Shown piece by piece: positions 16,591 to 23,657 of a stretch of DNA of 64,000 nucleotides. Source of the DNA: Pseudoxanthomonas koreensis_A (lineage in GTDB: Bacteria; Pseudomonadota; Gammaproteobacteria; Xanthomonadales; Xanthomonadaceae). Under the pieces are notes generated by a model. It did no database searches. It was not told where the DNA came from and saw nothing but the letters and a program-made list of their open reading frames with translations. Position numbers and translations under genes: made by a program. Within the stretch, counting starts at the first letter, position 1. Every line of letters begins with the position of its first letter. The stretch covers positions 1,488,001 through 1,552,000 of the forward strand of contig NZ_CP169056.1 in NCBI RefSeq assembly GCF_041890415.1. Reading direction: 5' to 3'.

Positions 16591-17577
16591 TCACCAGCGC
16601 TGGTGGACGTGCGGGCGGATCAGGCGCGCATAGACCTCGGCCGCTGCGGCCATGGTCGATTCCGGCAGCGCCGGCAACTGCGCGGCGCCGATGTTGGCCA
16701 GCGCCTGCTGCGGAGTGCGCGCGCCCGGGATGACCACGGTGACGGCCTCGTGCATGAGGATCCAGCGCAGTGCCAGCTGGGCCAGGGTGGCACCCTGGGG
16801 GACCAGCGGGCGCAGCGCCTCCACCGCTTCCAGGCCAACTTCGTATGGCACGCCGGAGAAGGTCTCGCCCACGTCGAAGGCCTCGCCCTTGCGGTTGAAC
16901 TGGCGGTGGTCGTCGGCCTGGAAGCGGGTATCGGGACCGAACTTGCCGCTGAGCAGGCCGCTGGCCAGCGGCACCCGTGCGATCACCGCGACCTGCCGGC
17001 GCCGGGCCTGCTCGAAGAACAGCTCGGCCGGGCGCAGCCGGAACATGTTGAAGATGATCTGGACGCTGGCCACGGCCGGATATTCGATCGCCTTGAGCGC
17101 TTCCTCCACCCGCTCGACGCTGACGCCGTAATGGGCCACCTTGCCGCGCTCGACCAGCCGTTCCATCCGCTCGAACACCTCCGGGTGGTAGTAGGCGTCG
17201 GTCGGCGGGCAGTGCAACTGGAGCAGGTCCAGTTGCTCGACCTCCAGGTTGCGCAGGCTGCGGTCGATCCAGTCTTCCAGGTTCTGCGCGCTGTAGCCGT
17301 CCACGGTCTGCTGCGGCAGCCGGCGGCCGGCCTTGGTCGCCACGAACGGGCGCGGGCCGCCACGCTCCTTGAGCACGCGCGCGATCAGGCGCTCGGAATG
17401 GCCATCGCCATACACATCGGCGGTGTCGATGAAATCCAGGCCGGCATCCAGCGCGGCGTGCAGCGCGGCCACCGATTCCGAATCATCCACCGCGCCCCAC
17501 GCGGCACCGATCGCCCAGGCGCCGAAACCGATCTGGCTGACATTGCGGCCGGTACGGCCGAAAGGGCTGGAACGCAT
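16591..17577 (-). CDS. Aldo/keto reductase
   Basis: The 328-residue protein has a typical AKR barrel. It shows the N-terminal V-S-Q-I-G-F-G-A-W-A-I-G, the catalytic D-T-A-D-V-Y-G-D-G-H-S-E with Asp and Tyr, the lysine in V-A-T-K-A-G-R and the histidine in L-L-Q-L-H-C-P. The C-terminal NADPH site is V-I-P-G-A-R-T-P-Q-Q. It should reduce aldehydes or ketones with NADPH in the cytoplasm, with unknown substrate. The ATG at 17577 gives the expected length; a longer frame upstream has no family similarity. Confidence 0.88.
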   Translation of the reverse strand: MRSSPFGRTGRNVSQIGFGAWAIGAAWGAVDDSESVAALHAALDAGLDFIDTADVYGDGHSERLIARVLKERGGPRPFVATKAGRRLPQQTVDGYSAQNLEDWIDRSLRNLEVEQLDLLQLHCPPTDAYYHPEVFERMERLVERGKVAHYGVSVERVEEALKAIEYPAVASVQIIFNMFRLRPAELFFEQARRRQVAVIARVPLASGLLSGKFGPDTRFQADDHRQFNRKGEAFDVGETFSGVPYEVGLEAVEALRPLVPQGATLAQLALRWILMHEAVTVVIPGARTPQQALANIGAAQLPALPESTMAAAAEVYARLIRPHVHQRW

Positions 17578-17821
17578 GAATAAGCCTCGCTCGGGATTCA
17601 ACCAAGTGCGCGCAAGTTTGGCACAAGCCCATGGGGTTGCGGATAGCCGCCGCACTGCCGTTCCTCCCCCAGCCGAGTAATCGCGGGACGCCGCACGGGC
17701 AATGCAACGAGATCCGAACCTTCCATGGACGCGGCCGCGCGATCGCTCTGGCATCCACGACGAATCCCCCGTCGCACCCGCGCCTCGATGGGTGATCGGC
17801 TAGCTGAGTCAGAAAGTCATT
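17578..17821. other. Intergenic region with no recognised element
   Basis: These 244 bases lie upstream of the aldo/keto reductase and downstream of the NYN gene. I see no gene, tRNA or clear hairpin. GC content falls toward the NYN gene, so a boundary of acquired DNA could lie here. Confidence 0.4.
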
Positions 17822-18634
17822 TCATGCCAAGGAAGGCTTGCCAGTGAGCGGATTCACCGACATCTGCCCGATCCTTTCCTGATTCAGCGTGACCGCCCAA
17901 TGACCCCCAACCTCCTGATGAAGCGTCAACAGGTCATAGGTGCGCAGCATGTCAAGCATGCCGGAGTGCCCGTATGCCTTCGGCGTGAAGGATGGGTCGG
18001 TACGCCGGATGTAGTTGCCGAGCGCACCCAGATCGACCTTCCCCTCGGGCGTATCACCGGCAAGCATGGCTACCGCCCTGACCACGAGCATTGGCCGTTG
18101 CTTGACCATCGAGCGCAAGGAATCGGCGGACCTTCCGTTTGCTGTTTCGCTATCGGCAGATTTCGCCACCTCGCCGGGCGCACCATCCGCAGCCGGTTCC
18201 CACTCGGAAAAATGGTCGCTGGCATTACGCAATGCTGAAGGCGTCTTGGCCTCTCCAACGATGCAGACCAGAGCCCCACGCTCCCGCAATTTCCGACTCA
18301 GGTGTGCGAAATCGGAATCGCTGGTGACAATGCAGAAAGTATCGACGATCTCATCGAACAGCAGCTCCATGGCATCCAGCGCAAGGGCTATATCGGCTGT
18401 GTTCTTGCCACTCGCGTACTGATACTGCAGGCAGGGAGTGAACGCGAGCCCGGTCAACTTCTCTTGCCAGCGACCTCCACTCAACGTGCCACTGTTGCCG
18501 TACCCGCGCCGCGACACCACTCGCCCGAACTGGGCGACGAAATGCAGCGCATGATCAAGGATGGCTGGCTGCACATTGTCGCAGTCCACCAGAACAGCTA
18601 TTCGCGACTCACTGGAATCTAACTTCCCAGCCAT
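17822..18634 (-). CDS. NYN-domain ribonuclease-like protein with C-terminal OST-HTH/LOTUS domain
   Basis: The 270-residue product has an N-terminal NYN (PIN-like) domain. Its acidic nuclease residues are visible in V-L-V-D-C-D-N (residues 14-20), D-I-A-L-A-L-D-A-M and I-V-T-S-D-S-D-F. A low-complexity linker leads to a C-terminal OST-HTH/LOTUS winged helix (about residues 185-250), a fold that binds RNA. Such proteins are predicted RNA-degrading enzymes. The targets are unknown. GGAG precedes the ATG. Base composition is visibly lower in GC than the core genome. The gene begins only 46 bases beyond the outer guaA-end repeat, so before the island arrived it would have been directly downstream of guaA. 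Confidence 0.8.
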   Translation of the reverse strand: MAGKLDSSESRIAVLVDCDNVQPAILDHALHFVAQFGRVVSRRGYGNSGTLSGGRWQEKLTGLAFTPCLQYQYASGKNTADIALALDAMELLFDEIVDTFCIVTSDSDFAHLSRKLRERGALVCIVGEAKTPSALRNASDHFSEWEPAADGAPGEVAKSADSETANGRSADSLRSMVKQRPMLVVRAVAMLAGDTPEGKVDLGALGNYIRRTDPSFTPKAYGHSGMLDMLRTYDLLTLHQEVGGHWAVTLNQERIGQMSVNPLTGKPSLA

Positions 18635-18680
18635 ACCCGCTCCGAATCAATCCATGGAAACCGTCGGATCTCGAGAAGTC

Positions 18681-18698
18681 TCACTCCCACTCTATTGT
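18681..18698. other. Outer attachment site: displaced guaA 3' end
   Basis: The reverse complement reads ACA ATA GAG TGG GAG TGA, i.e. Thr-Ile-Glu-Trp-Glu-stop, exactly the last residues of GuaA. Two codons differ from the resident gene (ACG ATC there). The ATA isoleucine codon is foreign to this GC-rich genome. The upstream half therefore comes from the element and the core GAGTGGGAGTGA is shared. Confidence 0.85.
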
Positions 18699-18800
18699 AA
18701 ACAAGACATTTTTATCTTTTATATTCAATGGCTTATTTTCCTGCTAATTGGTAATACCATGAAAAATACCATGCTCAGAAAAGGCTTAACAATATTTTGA
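18693..18800. other. AT-rich end of the island with a short direct repeat
   Basis: About 100 bases with strongly elevated AT content separate the outer att copy from the sul2 upstream sequence. AATACCATG occurs twice, at 18753-18761 and 18765-18773. That spacing would suit integrase arm-type sites, but the integrase itself is absent. No gene is seen. Confidence 0.5.
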
Positions 18801-18987
18801 AAAATTGCCTACTGAGCGCTGCCGCACAGCTCCATAGGCCGCTTTCCTGGCTTTGCTTCCAGATGTATGCTCTTCTGCTCCTGCAGCTAATGGATCACCG
18901 CAAACAGGTTACTCGCCTGGGGATTCCCTTTCGACCCGAGCATCCGTATGAGACTCATGCTCGATTATTATTATTATAGAAGCCCCC
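18801..18987 (+). promoter_or_regulatory. sul2 upstream region
   Basis: I recall this leader as the one that precedes sul2 in RSF1010-type plasmids. It contains an inverted repeat CGAGCAT/ATGCTCG (18937-18943 and 18957-18963) and an ATT tandem repeat (18964-18975) just before the start. I could not assign a -35/-10 pair confidently, so the promoter is only inferred to lie here or in the AT-rich end. Confidence 0.55.
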
Positions 18988-19803
18988 ATGAATAAATCGC
19001 TCATCATTTTCGGCATCGTCAACATAACCTCGGACAGTTTCTCCGATGGAGGCCGGTATCTGGCGCCAGACGCAGCCATTGCGCAGGCGCGTAAGCTGAT
19101 GGCCGAGGGGGCAGATGTGATCGACCTCGGTCCGGCATCCAGCAATCCCGACGCCGCGCCTGTTTCGTCCGACACAGAAATCGCGCGTATCGCGCCGGTG
19201 CTGGACGCGCTCAAGGCAGATGGCATTCCCGTCTCGCTCGACAGTTATCAACCCGCGACGCAAGCCTATGCCTTGTCGCGTGGTGTGGCCTATCTCAATG
19301 ATATTCGCGGTTTTCCAGACGCTGCGTTCTATCCGCAATTGGCGAAATCATCTGCCAAACTCGTCGTTATGCATTCGGTGCAAGACGGGCAGGCAGATCG
19401 GCGCGAGGCACCCGCTGGCGACATCATGGATCACATTGCGGCGTTCTTTGACGCGCGCATCGCGGCGCTGACGGGTGCCGGTATCAAACGCAACCGCCTT
19501 GTCCTTGATCCCGGCATGGGGTTTTTTCTGGGGGCTGCTCCCGAAACCTCGCTCTCGGTGCTGGCGCGGTTCGATGAATTGCGGCTGCGCTTCGATTTGC
19601 CGGTGCTTCTGTCTGTTTCGCGCAAATCCTTTCTGCGCGCGCTCACAGGCCGTGGTCCGGGGGATGTCGGGGCCGCGACACTCGCTGCAGAGCTTGCCGC
19701 CGCCGCAGGTGGAGCTGACTTCATCCGCACACACGAGCCGCGCCCCTTGCGCGACGGGCTGGCGGTATTGGCGGCGCTGAAAGAAACCGCAAGAATTCGT
19801 TAA
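18988..19803 (+). CDS. sul2: Sulfonamide-resistant dihydropteroate synthase Sul2
   Basis: The 271-residue protein begins MNKSLIIFGIVNITSDSFSD and is recognised as Sul2. It has the DHPS motifs N-I-T-S-D-S-F-S-D-G-G (residues 12-22), G-P-A-S-S-N-P-D, a D-I-R-G-F segment, L-D-P-G-M-G-F-F and S-V-S-R-K-S-F-L. The enzyme joins pABA to the pterin pyrophosphate in folate synthesis. It discriminates against sulfonamides that block the chromosomal FolP, so the phenotype expected is sulfonamide resistance. It is full length and intact. It is followed by a glmM fragment, reflecting an ancestral folP-glmM order in the donor genome. GC content is well below the host's. Confidence 0.97.
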   Translation: MNKSLIIFGIVNITSDSFSDGGRYLAPDAAIAQARKLMAEGADVIDLGPASSNPDAAPVSSDTEIARIAPVLDALKADGIPVSLDSYQPATQAYALSRGVAYLNDIRGFPDAAFYPQLAKSSAKLVVMHSVQDGQADRREAPAGDIMDHIAAFFDARIAALTGAGIKRNRLVLDPGMGFFLGAAPETSLSVLARFDELRLRFDLPVLLSVSRKSFLRALTGRGPGDVGAATLAAELAAAAGGADFIRTHEPRPLRDGLAVLAALKETARIR

Positions 19804-19889
19804 CTGCACATTCGGGATATTTCTCTATATTCGCGGTTCAGCAGGCATGTCCCCTTTGAGGGCGACCCGACGACAGGATAATCGACCTT

Positions 19890-20131
19890 ATGGTGCGCAA
19901 ATATTTCGGCACAGACGGTATTCGTGGCAAAGCCAACGAAGGCGCGATGACGGCGGAAACCGCCTTGCGCGTCGGCATGGCGGCTGGCCGTGTCTTTCGT
20001 CGCGGTGACCACCGCCATCGTGTCGTGATCGGCAAGGATACGCGCCTGTCGGGCTATATGCTTGAACCCGCGCTCACAGCCGGTTTCACCTCGATGGGCA
20101 TGGACGTATTCCTTTTTGGCCCGCTGCCGAC
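19890..20131 (+). pseudogene. glmM: Truncated phosphoglucosamine mutase gene (glmM 5' end)
   Basis: The first 80 codons match GlmM (M-V-R-K-Y-F-G-T-D-G-I-R-G-K-A-N, then V-V-I-G-K-D-T-R-L-S-G-Y-M-L-E). The frame leaves the family after L-F-G-P-L-P-T, where homologues continue P-A-V-A. Full-length enzymes are about 445 residues and the active-site serine loop (S-A-S-H-N) is lost, so this is inactive. The break at about 20131 is the boundary with ISCR2. It is a passenger of the sul2 mobilisation, not a host gene. Confidence 0.92.
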
Positions 20132-20367
20132 AACGTATAGGAAGAATAAACGCCCTTTTCACCCAAGTCCAACAGCTTTGGACCGCAGTTGACTCTTTCG
20201 ACACCCCTGCGATGCAACCCAATCCGGCTGACGGGGAGCCAGCAACGCTGAAAATTTACCCTCCTCTTTCCCACTAGCGGCTCCTTTTCCGACAACCAGC
20301 ACGGCGGATCCCTGCCGCGGCGCTGTGAACGCAGCATTTTGATTGGTATCGTTGGCCTTCAGGCTCG

Positions 20368-21861
20368 TCAGTCAAACAGACCCAGGAGCAGCTCAGCCGG
20401 TGGCGCCCGGCTTTCGGGTAACGCCCTGGTCCCGCTGGTTTCGGCTTTGTGCTTCAGGTGATCAAGGATCTGCTTGATCACTATAGGGTCTTCAATGCAG
20501 GCGATGACTTTCATGGCGCCGCCGCAGCCGCTGCAGGTCTCGATGTCGATATTGAAAACACGCTTGAGCCGTTGCGCCCATGTCATCGACGCTCGCCGTT
20601 GTGCTGGTGTTGCCGGTTCATCAGCCACCCTGACCTTGTTGCCCCTGCCCCGTTTTGCCGGCGTGACCAACGCCCGGTGCCGACTGTTGGGTGCGAACAC
20701 CCCGTGGAAGCGGGTTAGGTTGACTCTGGGCTTCGGTACCAGGGCGGCCAGCCTTGCAATGAAATCCAATGGTTCGAAAATGACGTGCGTGGTGCCGTCC
20801 CGGTACGGCGTCTTGAGCTGGTAGCGCACGTTGCCGCCTCGTGTTAACGACAGCCGCTTCTCGGATACCGCCGGGCGGCTGATGTACCGGCACAGCCGTT
20901 CGAGCTTCTTGCGTTCATCGGCCCTGGCCGCCACGCCGGCGTGCAGGCTGGACCCGGCTACCTTGCCAATCCCGTCACCGAACGGATCACCACTGGTCGG
21001 CAGAGTTTGCAAAGTGAACACCTTTCGCCCCGCCTGTGAACCGACAGCGATACGGTAAGTGATCGAGTGCCCCAGCAGGGGTGTCATCGGGTCGTCATCC
21101 ACCGCATCCGAGGCCAGATAGCTGTTTTCGACATCCCGTTCCAGCAGGCCTTGCCGTTCCAGATAGCGACCCACCCGGTGGGCGATGGTGTGCGTCAGCT
21201 GGGTGAGCTCTGGGCTGGTCGGCGCCTTGACCCAGCGGAAACGCGCTGAGCCGTGGGATTGCTCGACATACACACCGTCGAGAAACAGCATGTGGAAGTG
21301 AACATTCAGATTGAGCGCCGATCCAAAACGCTGGATCAGGGTGACCGCGCCCGTCTTGGCCACTTGGTGGGTATGGCCCGCTTTCTTGACCAGGTGCGTG
21401 GCAATGACGCGGTAAACGATGCCCAGCACCCACCCCATGATCTCGGGCCGGCTGGCAAACAGGAAACGCAGCTGAAACGGGAAGCTCAACACCCACTGAC
21501 GCATGGGTTGTTCAGGCAGTACTTCATCAACCAGCAAGGCGGCACTTTCGGCCATCCGCCGCGCCCCACAGCTCGGGCAGAAACCGCGACGCTTACAGCT
21601 GAAAGCGACCAGGTGCTCGGCGTGGCAAGACTCGCAGCGAACCCGTAGAAAGCCATGCTCCAGCCGCCCGCATTGGAGAAATTCTTCAAATTCCCGTTGC
21701 ACATAGCCCGGCAATTCCTTTCCCTGCTCTGCCATAAGCGCAGCGAATGCCGGGTAATACTCGTCAACGATCTGATAGAGAAGGGTTTGCTCGGGTCGGT
21801 GGCTCTGGTAACGACCAGTATCCCGATCCCGGCTGGCCGTCCTGGCCGCCACATGAGGCAT
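20368..21861 (-). CDS. IS91-family (ISCR2) rolling-circle transposase
   Basis: The 497-residue protein has an N-terminal zinc-binding region (C-E-S-C-H, then C-K-R-R-G-F-C-P-S-C-G, about residues 75-100). The HUH-type metal motif is V-H-F-H-M-L-F-L-D, near residue 180. The catalytic-tyrosine segment reads C-R-Y-I-S-R-P-A-V. This is a Rep-like nuclease that nicks oriIS and moves DNA by rolling-circle replication, often dragging neighbouring genes when terIS is missed. The frame is full length and uninterrupted, so it may be active. AAGGA lies eight bases before the ATG. A LexA-like box sits immediately upstream. Confidence 0.93.
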   Translation of the reverse strand: MPHVAARTASRDRDTGRYQSHRPEQTLLYQIVDEYYPAFAALMAEQGKELPGYVQREFEEFLQCGRLEHGFLRVRCESCHAEHLVAFSCKRRGFCPSCGARRMAESAALLVDEVLPEQPMRQWVLSFPFQLRFLFASRPEIMGWVLGIVYRVIATHLVKKAGHTHQVAKTGAVTLIQRFGSALNLNVHFHMLFLDGVYVEQSHGSARFRWVKAPTSPELTQLTHTIAHRVGRYLERQGLLERDVENSYLASDAVDDDPMTPLLGHSITYRIAVGSQAGRKVFTLQTLPTSGDPFGDGIGKVAGSSLHAGVAARADERKKLERLCRYISRPAVSEKRLSLTRGGNVRYQLKTPYRDGTTHVIFEPLDFIARLAALVPKPRVNLTRFHGVFAPNSRHRALVTPAKRGRGNKVRVADEPATPAQRRASMTWAQRLKRVFNIDIETCSGCGGAMKVIACIEDPIVIKQILDHLKHKAETSGTRALPESRAPPAELLLGLFD

Positions 21862-21880
21862 GTTCCGCGTCCTTGCAATA

Positions 21881-21896
21881 CTGTGTTTACATACAG
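21881..21896 (-). promoter_or_regulatory. LexA-type palindrome upstream of the ISCR2 transposase
   Basis: CTGTGTTTACATACAG is a perfect CTGT-N8-ACAG match, extended to TACTGT/ACAGT. It ends 20 bases before the transposase start and overlaps where the -10 element is expected. This is the Enterobacterales SOS-box consensus. Binding is an inference. Confidence 0.55.
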
Positions 21897-21972
21897 TCTA
21901 TCGCTTAGCGGAAAGTTCTTTTACCCTCAGCCGAAATGCCTGCCGTTGCTAGACATTGCCAGCCAGTGCCCG

Positions 21973-21990
21973 TCACTCCCACTCGATCGT
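21973..21990. other. Inner attachment site at the guaA 3' end
   Basis: The reverse complement is ACG ATC GAG TGG GAG TGA (Thr-Ile-Glu-Trp-Glu-stop), the intact end of guaA. It is the partner of the copy at 18681-18698. Island sequence begins immediately beyond the stop codon. Confidence 0.85.
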
Positions 21991-23592
21991 GGCTGGCGGC
22001 TTGCCGCTGATGTCGTAGACCACGCGCGATACGCCGCGCACTTCGTTGATGATGCGGCTGGATACCTTGCCCAGGAAGTCGTACGGCAGGTGTGCCCAGT
22101 GCGCGGTCATGAAGTCCACCGTCTCCACCGCGCGCAGCGCGATCACCCACTCGTAGGCACGCGCATCGCCGACCACGCCTACCGACTTGACCGGCAGGAA
22201 CACGGCGAAGGCCTGCGAGGTCTTGTCGTACAGGTCGGCCTTGCGCAGTTCGTCGATGAAGATGGCGTCGGCACGGGCCAGCAGCTCGGCGTACTCGGCC
22301 TTGACCTCGCCCAGGATGCGCACGCCCAGGCCCGGACCCGGGAACGGATGGCGGTAGACCATCTCGCGCGGCAGGCCGAGCTCGACGCCGAGGCGACGCA
22401 CCTCATCCTTGAACAGCTCGCGCAGCGGCTCGATCAGGCCCAGCTTCATGTGCTCGGGCAGGCCGCCGACATTGTGGTGGCTCTTGATGACGTGGGCCTT
22501 GCCGGTCTTGCTGCCGGCCGACTCGATCACGTCCGGATAGATGGTGCCCTGGGCCAGCCAGCGCGCATTGGTCAACCTGGCCGATTCTTCCTCGAAGATC
22601 TCCACGAACAGGTTGCCGATGATCTTGCGCTTGGCTTCCGGGTCGGTGACGCCCTGCAGTGCCTTGAAGTAGCGCGCCGCGGCATCGACCCGGACCACTT
22701 TCACGCCCAGGCCATGCGTGTCCGAAGCGCCGGCAAAGGTGGCCATCACCTGGTCGCCCTCCTGCCAGCGCAGCAGGCCGGTATCGACGAACACGCAGGT
22801 GAGCTGGTCGCCGATGGCCTTGTGCAGCAGCGCTGCCACCACCGAGGAATCCACGCCACCGGACAGCCCCAGGATCACCTCGTCCTGGCCGACCAGCGCA
22901 CGCACCCGCGCGACCTGGTCCTCGATGATCTGCGCGGGCGTCCACAGCGTGCGGCAGCCGCAGATATCGACCACGAAACGCCGCAGCAGCGCCTGGCCCT
23001 GCTTGGTGTGGGTGACTTCCGGATGGAACTGCACGCCATACCAGCGGCGCGCATCGTCGGCGAAGGCGGCAACCGGGATGCGGTCGGTGCGGGCGGTGAC
23101 GGTGAAGCCCGGCGGCGCGACCGACACGTGGTCGCCGTGGCTCATCCACACGTCCAGCCGCGGCGGTGCACCCGGGTGGTCCTTGAGCCCGTCGAACAGC
23201 CGGTCGGCGGCCACCAGTGCCACCGCCGCATGCCCGAACTCGCGCTGGTCGGCCGCTTCGGTTTCGCCGCCAAGCTGCCTGGCCATGGTCTGCATGCCGT
23301 AGCAGATGCCCAGGAGCGGCAGGCCGGCGTCGAACACCTCCTGCGGCGCACGCGGCGAGCCCTCGACCGTGGTCGATTCGGGGCCGCCGGACAGGATGAT
23401 GCCCTTGGGCGCGAAGGCGGCGATGTCGGCCGGGTCGTGGTCCCAGGCCCAGATCTCGCAGTAGACGCCGAGCTCGCGGATCCTGCGGGCGATCAGCTGG
23501 GTGTACTGCGCACCGAAATCGAGGATCAGGATCTTGTCGTCGTGCAGCCGGGACGCAGGGTTGCCGTCCACTGATTCGCTATTGCCCGCCAT
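21973..23592 (-). CDS. guaA: GMP synthase (glutamine-hydrolysing)
   Basis: The 539-residue enzyme has an N-terminal class I glutamine amidotransferase domain (I-L-I-L-D-F-G-A-Q-Y-T-Q; catalytic Cys in L-L-G-I-C-Y-G-M-Q-T; His-Glu in F-H-P-E-V-T-H). The ATP-pyrophosphatase domain has the P-loop L-S-G-G-V-D-S-S-V-V, followed by the dimerisation domain ending P-P-A-T-I-E-W-E. It converts XMP to GMP in the cytoplasm. The ATG at 23592 gives about 14 residues more than the E. coli protein. It follows guaB by 65 bases, an operon arrangement. Its stop codon is the island attachment point, but the protein itself is intact. Confidence 0.97.
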   Translation of the reverse strand: MAGNSESVDGNPASRLHDDKILILDFGAQYTQLIARRIRELGVYCEIWAWDHDPADIAAFAPKGIILSGGPESTTVEGSPRAPQEVFDAGLPLLGICYGMQTMARQLGGETEAADQREFGHAAVALVAADRLFDGLKDHPGAPPRLDVWMSHGDHVSVAPPGFTVTARTDRIPVAAFADDARRWYGVQFHPEVTHTKQGQALLRRFVVDICGCRTLWTPAQIIEDQVARVRALVGQDEVILGLSGGVDSSVVAALLHKAIGDQLTCVFVDTGLLRWQEGDQVMATFAGASDTHGLGVKVVRVDAAARYFKALQGVTDPEAKRKIIGNLFVEIFEEESARLTNARWLAQGTIYPDVIESAGSKTGKAHVIKSHHNVGGLPEHMKLGLIEPLRELFKDEVRRLGVELGLPREMVYRHPFPGPGLGVRILGEVKAEYAELLARADAIFIDELRKADLYDKTSQAFAVFLPVKSVGVVGDARAYEWVIALRAVETVDFMTAHWAHLPYDFLGKVSSRIINEVRGVSRVVYDISGKPPATIEWE

Positions 23593-23657
23593 GTCGTTCG
23601 CTCTGTTCCCAGCCTTGTGGAACCACCCATCCCCGGTCACGCAGTCGCGCGCGGGCC

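Larger units (their letters stand above)
20132..21972 (-). mobile_element. ISCR2 (IS91-like rolling-circle element)
   Basis: The element runs from the glmM break to the base before the guaA stop, about 1.84 kb, close to the 1.85 kb I recall for ISCR2. The transposase reads toward glmM/sul2, so the oriIS end faces sul2 and the terIS end abuts guaA. A small hairpin GTCCAA/TTGGAC (20167-20172 and 20178-20183) lies near the oriIS end. The exact termini cannot be fixed without a reference. No terminal inverted repeats or target duplications are expected for this family. Confidence 0.85.
18681..21990. mobile_element. sul2-ISCR2 mini-island at the 3' end of guaA (GIsul2-type relic)
   Basis: The segment is bounded by two copies of the guaA 3' terminus: 18681-18698 and 21973-21990, matching at 16 of 18 bases with 12 contiguous. 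Between them are an AT-rich end, sul2, a truncated glmM and an ISCR2 element. GC content drops sharply against the chromosome. Integration at the end of guaA and the sul2-CR2 cargo are the published hallmarks of GIsul2 (from memory). That island is about 15 kb and carries an integrase. Here only about 3.3 kb and no integrase remain, so it was internally deleted and is probably fixed unless helped in trans. Confidence 0.8.

Noticed and set aside
18937..18976. An intrinsic terminator or phage-type repeat before sul2
   Set aside because: The inverted repeat has a 13-base loop and the following run is ATT-repeat, not T-rich; I treat it as part of the sul2 leader.
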